Assembly: GCA_964563505.1 (NCBI GenBank)
Contig: CAZLXW010000071.1
Span: forward strand, 1-19,411
Source of the DNA: UBA1351 sp964563505
Lineage (GTDB): Bacteria; Bacillota; Clostridia; Lachnospirales; Vallitaleaceae
Length of the DNA: 19,411 nucleotides
Direction: 5' to 3'
A model generated the notes under the pieces. That model was not told the DNA's origin and did no database searches. It worked only from the letters and a program-made list of their open reading frames with translations. This document shows, piece after piece, positions 7,736 through 13,317 of the stretch (position 1 is the first letter of the stretch; the number at the start of each line of letters is the position of its first letter). Both the position numbers and the translations under genes were made by a program.

Positions 7736-9510
7736 ATTTTTTCTCCCAACTTTTTTAAATTTATAATAAATTCTTTATCTGTCTTAACCGTAAGTACATC
7801 ATTAGATATTTTTACATTACACTTAATATCCTTAAGACAAATTAAATATCCAAAAAAATCCAATTCGTCACTTTTAGTGAAAACAATATGCTCATTTTCT
7901 TCTTTCAAATTAAAAGCACTAGAATACCAACTCTTTGATATAGATACATCTTTAGAAGAGATAGGGATGATATTTATGTTTATACTATCGTTCTTAATTC
8001 TTACAGTTTCACTGAGAGATACTTTTGTATCAGGATTTAGGTGAACATAACTCTTCACTTCTTCACTAGCTTTTGCTTCTACTTTATCAAGTACCAATAC
8101 GACATTCTCATCTATTTCACCAATATGCCTGGTGTGTTTTGCTCCAAAGTATGTCTTATATGCTCCACTAATAAAACTCAATCCACTATAATTAAAGCTA
8201 AGTCTTTTTACATCGCTAATCCTATTTGCAACTCTAAAACTTCCCCAAAACTGTGACTGCTCTCTATCGCCAATCATAACTGTGTTATGGGCTTTAGTTT
8301 TTCTAAAATGATTTCTCCACTCTCCACCCTCATATTGATAGGTCCCTGAATTAACTAGGATTGGGATTCCTTCTATTGATAGTTCATAACTCAAAGCGTC
8401 GCAATGTCCATGAGCAGGTAAGTATGACGGACATATTTCACCACAATCAAATATCAATTTATATTGGGCATTTCTAAGAATGTAATATCCACTAGCATTA
8501 AATGAATCTATAAACTTAGGGGTTAGGTCAAATTCTTTTTTGCAAGTTTCTAGTAAGCAATCATAAGTTTTGCTAATCCCGTCTGTACTATCATTGAATG
8601 CAGGTGTTTTGCCGAATCCCTCTTCAAAACTATACATCACATCTATCATTTTATTAATGTATTCTCTTAATTTTGCATATACAGCTTCATTCTTTAAACA
8701 CATAGTTATCTTAATCAAATCTTCTAGAATGATTTTATGGTACATAGGACTTAATTCAAAATGCATTCCATCTTCTAATATCTGTTCTTCTAGTTGTTTG
8801 AGTAGCTCTTTAATAAATTTATACTTGACTTGTTCTTCTCCAAAAAAAGTACTTCCTATTATTAGTGCTTTAATATTTTCAAAATAATGATTCCCTAAAA
8901 CATCTTTCTCAAGATTCTTTTGCAAATAACTATATTGAGTATAAAGAGATTCAATTATCTGGTTTTTAAAACTACTGTCATTATTTATTTCTTCTATAAA
9001 GATTCCATATGTTGAAATCCAGTTGGTGATTCTTAGTGAAATCGTATATGGATGCCAACCATCTCCATGAGGACATGGATTATTGACAATCCAATTAACT
9101 ATTAGCTCTTTGTATTTTTCATAATACTTAGATTTATTACCGTCATTGAAATATTGAATTCCTAGTTTGTACAAGTACTCGAAATAATGCAGATTATATC
9201 TCCAAAGATGTTGAAGTTCCTTGTCATTCCATGCAGTGTCTAATGAAACTTTGTGTTTGATATTTATAAAGTCAAATTCATTATCCAAGATTCCGTCTAA
9301 ATCAAATCTACTTAAATACTTACTATCAAAATCCAAACTTGGGATTAAAAAATTCACTTTCTCTGTTACTTTGATTTCGCTTAGTGTGTTGATTCTTAAT
9401 ATCTTACGTTTATAAAGTTCTCTTTTTACTCTATTTCTCACTCTATATAAGCCTTGAGAAGGTTTGAGATACTTTATTGTATTCATAAAAAGTATTAACT
9501 TATTGTCCAT
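7732..9510 (-). CDS. Heparinase II/III-like protein (alginate-lyase fold plus C-terminal domain)
   Basis: The 592-residue protein has the layout of bacterial heparinase II/III-family proteins. A helical toroid-like region spans about 95-330, with LWRYNLHYFEYL at 102-113, NPCPHGDGWHPYTISLR at 144-160, GNHYFENIKAL at 206-216 and FELSPMYHKIILEDL at 251-265. A beta-sandwich Hepar_II_III_C domain follows from about 340, with LPAHGHCDALSYEL at 364-377 and AHNTVMIGD at 407-415. Known relatives cleave uronic-acid polymers by beta-elimination or epimerise uronates. I see no clear signal peptide: the N-terminus MDNKLILFMNTIKYLK is only weakly hydrophobic. It may therefore act in the cytoplasm, on a lipid-linked intermediate, or be released by an unrecognised route. 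Its neighbours make UDP-ManNAcA, which would supply a uronate substrate. It is coupled to the following GT4 gene by ATGA. Confidence 0.9.
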   Translation of the reverse strand: MDNKLILFMNTIKYLKPSQGLYRVRNRVKRELYKRKILRINTLSEIKVTEKVNFLIPSLDFDSKYLSRFDLDGILDNEFDFINIKHKVSLDTAWNDKELQHLWRYNLHYFEYLYKLGIQYFNDGNKSKYYEKYKELIVNWIVNNPCPHGDGWHPYTISLRITNWISTYGIFIEEINNDSSFKNQIIESLYTQYSYLQKNLEKDVLGNHYFENIKALIIGSTFFGEEQVKYKFIKELLKQLEEQILEDGMHFELSPMYHKIILEDLIKITMCLKNEAVYAKLREYINKMIDVMYSFEEGFGKTPAFNDSTDGISKTYDCLLETCKKEFDLTPKFIDSFNASGYYILRNAQYKLIFDCGEICPSYLPAHGHCDALSYELSIEGIPILVNSGTYQYEGGEWRNHFRKTKAHNTVMIGDREQSQFWGSFRVANRISDVKRLSFNYSGLSFISGAYKTYFGAKHTRHIGEIDENVVLVLDKVEAKASEEVKSYVHLNPDTKVSLSETVRIKNDSININIIPISSKDVSISKSWYSSAFNLKEENEHIVFTKSDELDFFGYLICLKDIKCNVKISNDVLTVKTDKEFIINLKKLGEKI

Positions 9511-9531
9511 TCAAAGCACCTCACCTAGTCC

Positions 9532-10155
9532 CTATTGTTTCACTGATTCTTTATCAGTTTTTTTCGTTCCAGTCCCACCTTCAACAACACCATCACTCCT
9601 AAGAACACTAAAAATCGTCCCAAAGAAGCATCTGACATCCATCAAGAAACCAATCTTCTCAGCGTACTCTCCATCAAGCCTTGCTTTCACATCAATCTCA
9701 AGCTCATCTCTACCATTAATCTGCGCCCATCCAGTCAAACCTACTGGCACATCATTAGCACCGTACTTATCTCTTTCTTCAATCAAATCATACTGATTCC
9801 AAAGAGCTGGACGAGGTCCAATGATACTCATTTCACCTTTAAAGATATTGATGATTTGAGGTAGCTCATCTAAGCTTGTCTTTCTTAAAAACTTACCAAC
9901 CTTTGTGATCCACTGATCTGGATTCTCTAATAAATGAGTAGGCATATCTGATGGAGTATCAATCCTCATCGTCCTAAACTTCAATATATGAAAATGACTC
10001 TTATGAATCCCGACTCTTTTCTGTTTGAAAAGCACTGGACCTTTTGAGTCAACTTTGATTGCAATTATAAGTAATAAAAAAACAGGAGCTAAAATGATTA
10101 GTCCTAAACCCGAAAGTATGATATCTATTAATCTTTTAATCTTTAAGTAAACCAT
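9532..10155 (-). CDS. Undecaprenyl-phosphate phosphoglycosyl transferase (small PglC/WcaJ-C type)
   Basis: Transfers a sugar-1-phosphate from a UDP-sugar to undecaprenyl phosphate, the first membrane step of repeat-unit synthesis. It is a 207-residue monotopic enzyme with only the catalytic domain. A re-entrant hydrophobic helix lies at about 9-34 (DIILSGLGLIILAPVFLLLI), then GPVLFKQKRVGIH, FHILKFRTM, the catalytic Asp96-Glu97 pair in TSLDELPQ, GEMSIIGPRPAL, and VGLTGWAQINGRDELE. Lacking the extra N-terminal membrane domain of WcaJ, it resembles PglC and other small transferases. The C-terminal tail after about 190 is polar and variable. A strong AGGGGGA ribosome binding site sits upstream of the ATG. 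It is the first gene of the glycan operon after a hairpin-rich gap, 21 bases before the heparinase-like gene. Confidence 0.96.
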   Translation of the reverse strand: MVYLKIKRLIDIILSGLGLIILAPVFLLLIIAIKVDSKGPVLFKQKRVGIHKSHFHILKFRTMRIDTPSDMPTHLLENPDQWITKVGKFLRKTSLDELPQIINIFKGEMSIIGPRPALWNQYDLIEERDKYGANDVPVGLTGWAQINGRDELEIDVKARLDGEYAEKIGFLMDVRCFFGTIFSVLRSDGVVEGGTGTKKTDKESVKQ

Positions 10156-10187
10156 GATATTTCCCCCTGCTTCGGTTATGTATATTT

Positions 10188-10207
10188 AGGTGCTCTTCTC
10201 AGCACCT
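10188..10207 (-). promoter_or_regulatory. Leader hairpin, candidate LoaP recognition element
   Basis: On the minus strand AGGTGCT-GAGAAG-AGCACCT folds into a perfect 7 bp hairpin with a six-base loop, 32 bases upstream of the ATG of the first glycan gene and outside its ribosome binding site. There is no U-tract. LoaP-type antiterminators are known to need a leader hairpin, and this one lies in front of the long operon downstream of loaP. The link is inference; I cannot compare it with verified target sequences. Confidence 0.4.
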
Positions 10208-10293
10208 CTAATTTCCTAATTTATGTGTAAATCTATATCTTGTATCTACATCTAATCTATGTACTACATCTTGCATAAAATACGCTTTTGATT

Positions 10294-10317
10294 GAATGAT
10301 TACCCATGTAATCATTC
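10294..10317. repeat. 10 bp perfect hairpin in the glycan-operon leader
   Basis: GAATGATTAC (10294-10303) and GTAATCATTC (10308-10317) form a perfect inverted repeat around a four-base loop. Neither strand has a following T-run. It sits about 140 bases upstream of the phosphoglycosyl transferase gene and includes the start codon of a possible short ORF on the minus strand. Confidence 0.7.
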
Positions 10318-10379
10318 TGTAATATTCCTATCATTTTGATAAACTCTGTATGTGTTGCAATCAGTGACTTAGATAGTTG

Positions 10380-10430
10380 TTTATCCTTTCACCATACTCA
10401 CGTCGAATATAATTATGCTGAAAGGATAAA
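10380..10430. repeat. 12 bp perfect inverted repeat after the prepilin gene
   Basis: TTTATCCTTTCA (10380-10391) and TGAAAGGATAAA (10419-10430) are perfect inverted repeats separated by 27 bases, starting 29 bases past the prepilin stop codon. No run of U follows on the minus strand, so it does not look like an intrinsic terminator. It could be a paired protein-binding site, or an RNA stem acting on the prepilin mRNA 3' end. Confidence 0.7.
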
Positions 10431-10458
10431 TATATGCAGCATATTGTATGTCTTAGGT

Positions 10459-10836
10459 TTATTGATACAAGATATTGATTTCAAGCCAAGGAACTTCCTC
10501 CCCAGGGGCTTCTTCTTCAGGTGGGTCTTCATCTTCATGCACACTACACTTTACTTCTCCATCTTCATATCGGATTATTCCACCAGCTGGACATACCTCA
10601 TCAAAATCATCTATAATAAATTGATTAAATATACTATCCACATGATCAATATCCTTCTCAACCAGAAAAACAGAGTACATTCTTTCTAATGTTTTTCTAT
10701 TAGCAACACAAACACTTTCCTTTGCCATGCTCGTAAATCCAATTATTCTTGGAACAGTTACTGTAGCAACAATTCCAAGTATTGCAATCACAACAACCAA
10801 TTCTATTAAAGTAAAGCCACCAGATTTTTTATTCAT
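10459..10836 (-). CDS. Type IV prepilin-like protein
   Basis: A small protein with a classic class III (type IV) prepilin signal: a short basic leader, cleavage expected at Gly7-Phe8 in KSGGFTLIEL, the +5 Glu, and a long hydrophobic helix VVVIAILGIVATVTVP. The globular part has a Cys82-Cys97 pair in CPAGG and the later KCSVHEDE, the usual disulfide-like end of clostridial minor pilins. It then adds an acidic, Pro-rich tail of about 25 residues. I chose ATG at 10836 (125 residues) over GTG at 10845, because AAGGG at 10845-10849 abuts the GTG but is 8 bases from the ATG. After cleavage by a PilD-type peptidase, not encoded here, it would be assembled into a pilus or pseudopilus. No other pilus gene is nearby. 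Confidence 0.9.
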   Translation of the reverse strand: MNKKSGGFTLIELVVVIAILGIVATVTVPRIIGFTSMAKESVCVANRKTLERMYSVFLVEKDIDHVDSIFNQFIIDDFDEVCPAGGIIRYEDGEVKCSVHEDEDPPEEEAPGEEVPWLEINILYQ

Positions 10837-10920
10837 TGTTTTCACCCTTATAAAACGCTACTCCTGCCAACCTTTAAATCAATAAGAATAAAGCACTTTA
10901 TAATAAAATTGTATACCGCC

Positions 10921-10939
10921 TAATAATACATGATTATTA
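10921..10939 (-). repeat. AT-only hairpin in the prepilin leader
   Basis: TAATAAT at 10921-10927 and ATTATTA at 10933-10939 form a perfect 7 bp inverted repeat with a five-base loop, about 85 bases upstream of the prepilin start. No U-tract follows on the minus strand, so it is not a normal terminator. It directly follows the candidate structured RNA and may belong to it. Confidence 0.45.
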
Positions 10940-10949
10940 CACTTCAAAA

Positions 10950-11021
10950 CATAGCTTCGCCCTTTCACAGTTTTCACTGCTACCTATAACGTGCTATGAT
11001 CTCTTACCTGCTATAATGGGC
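10950..11021 (-). ncRNA. Candidate structured leader RNA upstream of the prepilin gene
   Basis: In the 218-base gap between the MarR-type and prepilin genes, the minus-strand RNA can form three helices. A GNRA hairpin CAGU-GAAA-ACUG lies at 10968-10979. CAUAGC (10993-10998) pairs with GCUAUG (10950-10955). GCCC (11018-11021) pairs with GGGC (10959-10962). The order of the last two makes a pseudoknot. I could not match it to a known riboswitch class. Short helices can arise by chance, so this is a hypothesis. Confidence 0.3.
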
Positions 11022-11063
11022 CGAAACACCAATATATCAATGTAAGATACTTATAGAAATAAC

Positions 11064-11627
11064 TTATAAATATTCAAGTAAATTAAGTTGCGTCATATTC
11101 TTTGGTAGTGTAATTGAATTGTCAGTATCTTCGGGTTCAAGATAGACGAGAATTGATTCTTGATGCGCTCCCCAGTCCATCTTGTCTATATTATCAATAA
11201 ATTCACATTCTATCAAGATATTTGTACGATTTATTTCATGTATGACTATGTCAATAACTTCGCGAATATCTTGATCCTCGATGAAGATATAGATTTTCTT
11301 GTATTTTCCATTGAGTTTATTCAATAATTTTTTCAGGGTTTGTTTTGAGGAATCAATCGCCTTATAATGTGCCTTGAGATAACTGACTGTTTTCTTAGCC
11401 TTTGCCATCATCCCCATCGGCGTCAACATATATAAAACTTGTTTTTGAGAAACTTGTGTCATCTTAATCACTCCTTCTCGAACCATCTTATTCATCAAGA
11501 CGTTAATCGTTCCGAGAGATACCCCTAAATGCTTTGATAACTCCCGTTGTGTCACATTTTCATTATCTGCAATCTCTTGCATAATTATATATTCATGATC
11601 TGTATAGAGCGACTTCTTTTTACTCAT
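11064..11627 (-). CDS. MarR-type winged-helix regulator with C-terminal extension (EPS-associated MarR-like)
   Basis: The 187-residue protein has two parts. Residues about 10-80 form a winged helix-turn-helix: NVTQRELSKHLGVSLGTINV as the HTH, MNKMVREGVIK as the second helix region, and KQVLYMLTPMGMMAKAKKT as the wing and following helix. This resembles the short EPS-associated MarR regulators found in polysaccharide clusters, which are only about 100 residues. The remaining about 90 residues, starting YKKIYIFIEDQDIREVIDIV, look like alternating strands and helices of unknown function and could be a sensor domain. It has its own promoter and a palindrome just downstream of the predicted transcription start, so autoregulation is likely. 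It sits between loaP and the prepilin, upstream of the glycan operon it probably controls. AAGGAG supports the ATG. Confidence 0.85.
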   Translation of the reverse strand: MSKKKSLYTDHEYIIMQEIADNENVTQRELSKHLGVSLGTINVLMNKMVREGVIKMTQVSQKQVLYMLTPMGMMAKAKKTVSYLKAHYKAIDSSKQTLKKLLNKLNGKYKKIYIFIEDQDIREVIDIVIHEINRTNILIECEFIDNIDKMDWGAHQESILVYLEPEDTDNSITLPKNMTQLNLLEYL

Positions 11628-11645
11628 AGTACTCTCCTTATAACC

Positions 11646-11660
11646 GTTCGCAAAATGAAC
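11646..11660. promoter_or_regulatory. Candidate operator for the MarR-type regulator
   Basis: The 15-base sequence GTTCGCAAAATGAAC is an inverted repeat (GTTC and GAAC arms) just downstream of the predicted start point of the MarR promoter. Such a position would allow repression by blocking RNA polymerase. Assignment to this regulator rests on position only. Confidence 0.4.
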
Positions 11661-11669
11661 ACAAAATCT

Positions 11670-11698
11670 ATACTACGCCTTTGAATTATGTTTGTCAA
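11670..11698 (-). promoter_or_regulatory. Sigma-A-like promoter of the MarR-type gene
   Basis: A perfect TTGACA -35 element (minus strand, 11693-11698) is followed after 17 bases by TAGTAT (11670-11675, 4 of 6 to the -10 consensus). Transcription would start near 11663, giving a 36-base leader. It lies 19 bases after the loaP stop codon, so it marks a new transcription start, although read-through from the upstream operon is not blocked by any terminator I can see. Confidence 0.75.
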
Positions 11699-11717
11699 GT
11701 AGTTTTATATTAAAAAC

Positions 11718-12245
11718 TTATCCATCCATGGGCTTGATCAATTGAATCCCTAGTTCAATCTCCCGTTCGTCACCAAAAATACACATACGCACTTTTGCTC
11801 GACCTTTTCGAGCATTTATATTAATAATCTTACCTTCCAGACCAAGTAGGGGGCCTTCAACTACTTGAATCTGTTCACCATGCTTCAATAGTGTTGAAAA
11901 ACCGACTTCTTCTGCGTCTCCTAGAAGCGTACGAATTAAATGCAACTCTCCTTCAGGTATAGGTATTGGCTGATGCCCTTCATCGGATAATATCTTGACA
12001 ACACCCTCAACGTTAATAATCTCAGAGACACCTTCAGGGGTTAATTGACCGCACATAAGGATATATCCTGGAAGTAGCAGTCGCTTCACTTCTTTCCACT
12101 CACCTCGTCGTCGCTCACGTAAGCAACGCTTGGGCACGTAAAACGAACACGACTCATAGTTATCAGAAAAGAGAAGCCGAAGCTTCTCTTTAATACGTTC
12201 TTCTTGTCCACCAAGGACAAAGATGGCATACCAATTCTTATTCAT
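11718..12245 (-). CDS. loaP: LoaP-family processive antiterminator (NusG paralogue)
   Basis: A NusG-type transcription factor of 175 residues. The NGN domain covers about 1-108, starting NKNWYAIFVLGGQEERIKEK and including KRLLLPGYILM at 54-64, the conserved PGY core. A KOW domain follows at about 123-157, with VVEGPLLGLEGKIININ. LoaP proteins are known to bind RNA polymerase and suppress termination across long biosynthetic operons for polysaccharides and natural products, and to recognise an RNA hairpin in the target leader. The basic patch RERRRGEWKEVKR at 43-55 fits nucleic-acid contact. It is the last gene of a four-gene operon, 17 bases after the Wzz-type gene. The target is probably the glycan operon immediately downstream. 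A general housekeeping NusG is unlikely given the divergent sequence and the genomic setting. Confidence 0.92.
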   Translation of the reverse strand: MNKNWYAIFVLGGQEERIKEKLRLLFSDNYESCSFYVPKRCLRERRRGEWKEVKRLLLPGYILMCGQLTPEGVSEIINVEGVVKILSDEGHQPIPIPEGELHLIRTLLGDAEEVGFSTLLKHGEQIQVVEGPLLGLEGKIININARKGRAKVRMCIFGDEREIELGIQLIKPMDG

Positions 12246-12262
12246 ATGTATACCTACTTTCC

Positions 12263-13300
12263 TTACATCTCATTATTCCAATAGGCTTTAAAAAAAGCTC
12301 CAAACACCCCAATCATACCTCCAAGAACTAAGGAAACAGCCAAAATCAACATTTTCTTAGGTGCTATAGGACTTTCCGGCAAGCTAGCACTTTCATTAAC
12401 AAGCACTCGTGACTGTATTACTTCTAGTAGACCGTCAGTCATTACTGTTTTATCTGATTCACGGCGATATATTAAAAGATTTTTTTTCTCTATATCAAGT
12501 TCTGCTAAGTATCGATCATTTTTTTCTTTAGATAATTGCAAATCATCCAATTGCTGTTGAAGACTTATAATCTTGCCTTGTAGCTCATCATAATGCGGAT
12601 TAACAACTTCCTCTAGCATCATCTCTTCCGATAGATCTTCCAGCGTCATATTTCTCTCTACCGCTAATGCGACTGCATATACCGGATCACTTAACACTAA
12701 TTTTTTTAATGTTATCGTCGGTTCAACTGTTTCGATTAGTGCATTCGTATTTTCTAATTCACGTTGCAAGCGTATCTCCGTTTCATCAAAAGATTGAGAC
12801 TCCACAAAGTACTGTCGGTTAAAAAAGTCCACAGCCTTTTCTTTATATACTAGGTTTACTTCTTCAACAAAAAACATTGTTAACGTCTCAGCTAGAACCT
12901 TCGCGTTTTCAGGAGACTCCGCAGATACAACAAAGGAAAACACGCTAGATTCTTTTTCATTATTAATCTGAATTCGCTCTGATAAACGTTCAACTGATAC
13001 ATTAAGGTCTAATACTTGAATCGACTGTCTCAACACTCTCTCTGATTGAATCAGTGATAAATAATCCATTGTATTCGTAGATGGCAAAACATATTCTCCG
13101 TATTTCGTCGCAACAACTTCTGGTACGCTAATCGTTCCTTCTATTTTCGATTCATATACAGTATCTGCTATGACAAATGCATAAATGACTCCCAGTATTG
13201 TTACGATTACCGTAATGCCGACAATCATTTTCCAATGATTAATCAACACCATAATTAACTCTCTTAATGAAATTTCATCTTCATACGTGCGTTCTTCCAT
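12263..13300 (-). CDS. Wzz-type chain-length determinant / polysaccharide co-polymerase
   Basis: A 345-residue membrane protein with the Wzz layout. The first transmembrane helix spans about 23-45 (WKMIVGITVIVTILGVIYAF), then comes a long extracytoplasmic region with predicted helices and coiled coil (about 195-280, with EDELQGKI-like heptads), then the Pro-rich motif LPESPIAPKKM and a second transmembrane helix at about 316-336. No Walker motifs are present, so it lacks a fused tyrosine kinase; a separate kinase would have to be elsewhere. Such proteins set polymer length together with Wzy. It lies 17 bases after the dehydratase gene and 17 before loaP. A consensus AAGGAG precedes the ATG. 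Confidence 0.93.
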   Translation of the reverse strand: MEERTYEDEISLRELIMVLINHWKMIVGITVIVTILGVIYAFVIADTVYESKIEGTISVPEVVATKYGEYVLPSTNTMDYLSLIQSERVLRQSIQVLDLNVSVERLSERIQINNEKESSVFSFVVSAESPENAKVLAETLTMFFVEEVNLVYKEKAVDFFNRQYFVESQSFDETEIRLQRELENTNALIETVEPTITLKKLVLSDPVYAVALAVERNMTLEDLSEEMMLEEVVNPHYDELQGKIISLQQQLDDLQLSKEKNDRYLAELDIEKKNLLIYRRESDKTVMTDGLLEVIQSRVLVNESASLPESPIAPKKMLILAVSLVLGGMIGVFGAFFKAYWNNEM

Positions 13301-13317
13301 CTTGTTCTCCTTGTATT

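Larger units (their letters stand above)
10156..10458. other. 303-base leader/intergenic region before the glycan operon
   Basis: No supported gene lies here. The stretch holds three perfect inverted repeats, a cluster of AGAT repeats (minus strand, 10231-10260) and the AGGGGGA ribosome binding site of the phosphoglycosyl transferase gene. I found no convincing -35/-10 pair and no intrinsic terminator, so transcription from the MarR promoter probably passes through. Confidence 0.6.

Noticed and set aside
7712..9796. Several plus-strand open frames of 64-110 codons opposite the heparinase-like and phosphoglycosyl transferase genes
   Set aside because: They are antisense to well-supported genes, have no convincing ribosome binding sites, and their Ser/Ile/Phe-rich translations are typical of shadow frames.
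10294..10317. Intrinsic terminator at the 10 bp hairpin
   Set aside because: The stem is AT-rich and there is no T-run after it on either strand.
10336..10689. Plus-strand 117-codon frame over the prepilin and leader
   Set aside because: It overlaps the prepilin in antisense, shows no domain, and crosses the inverted repeats; it is most likely chance.
10837..10845. GTG at 10845 as the prepilin start
   Set aside because: The AAGGG ribosome binding site directly abuts this GTG, while the ATG at 10836 has a normal 8-base spacing and gives the usual short prepilin leader.
10921..11021. c-di-GMP riboswitch or Bacillus-type EAR antitermination RNA
   Set aside because: The position fits either, but I could not find the conserved c-di-GMP class I or II core sequences. 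I cannot align it to EAR, which is described mainly from Bacillales; kept only as an unclassified candidate.
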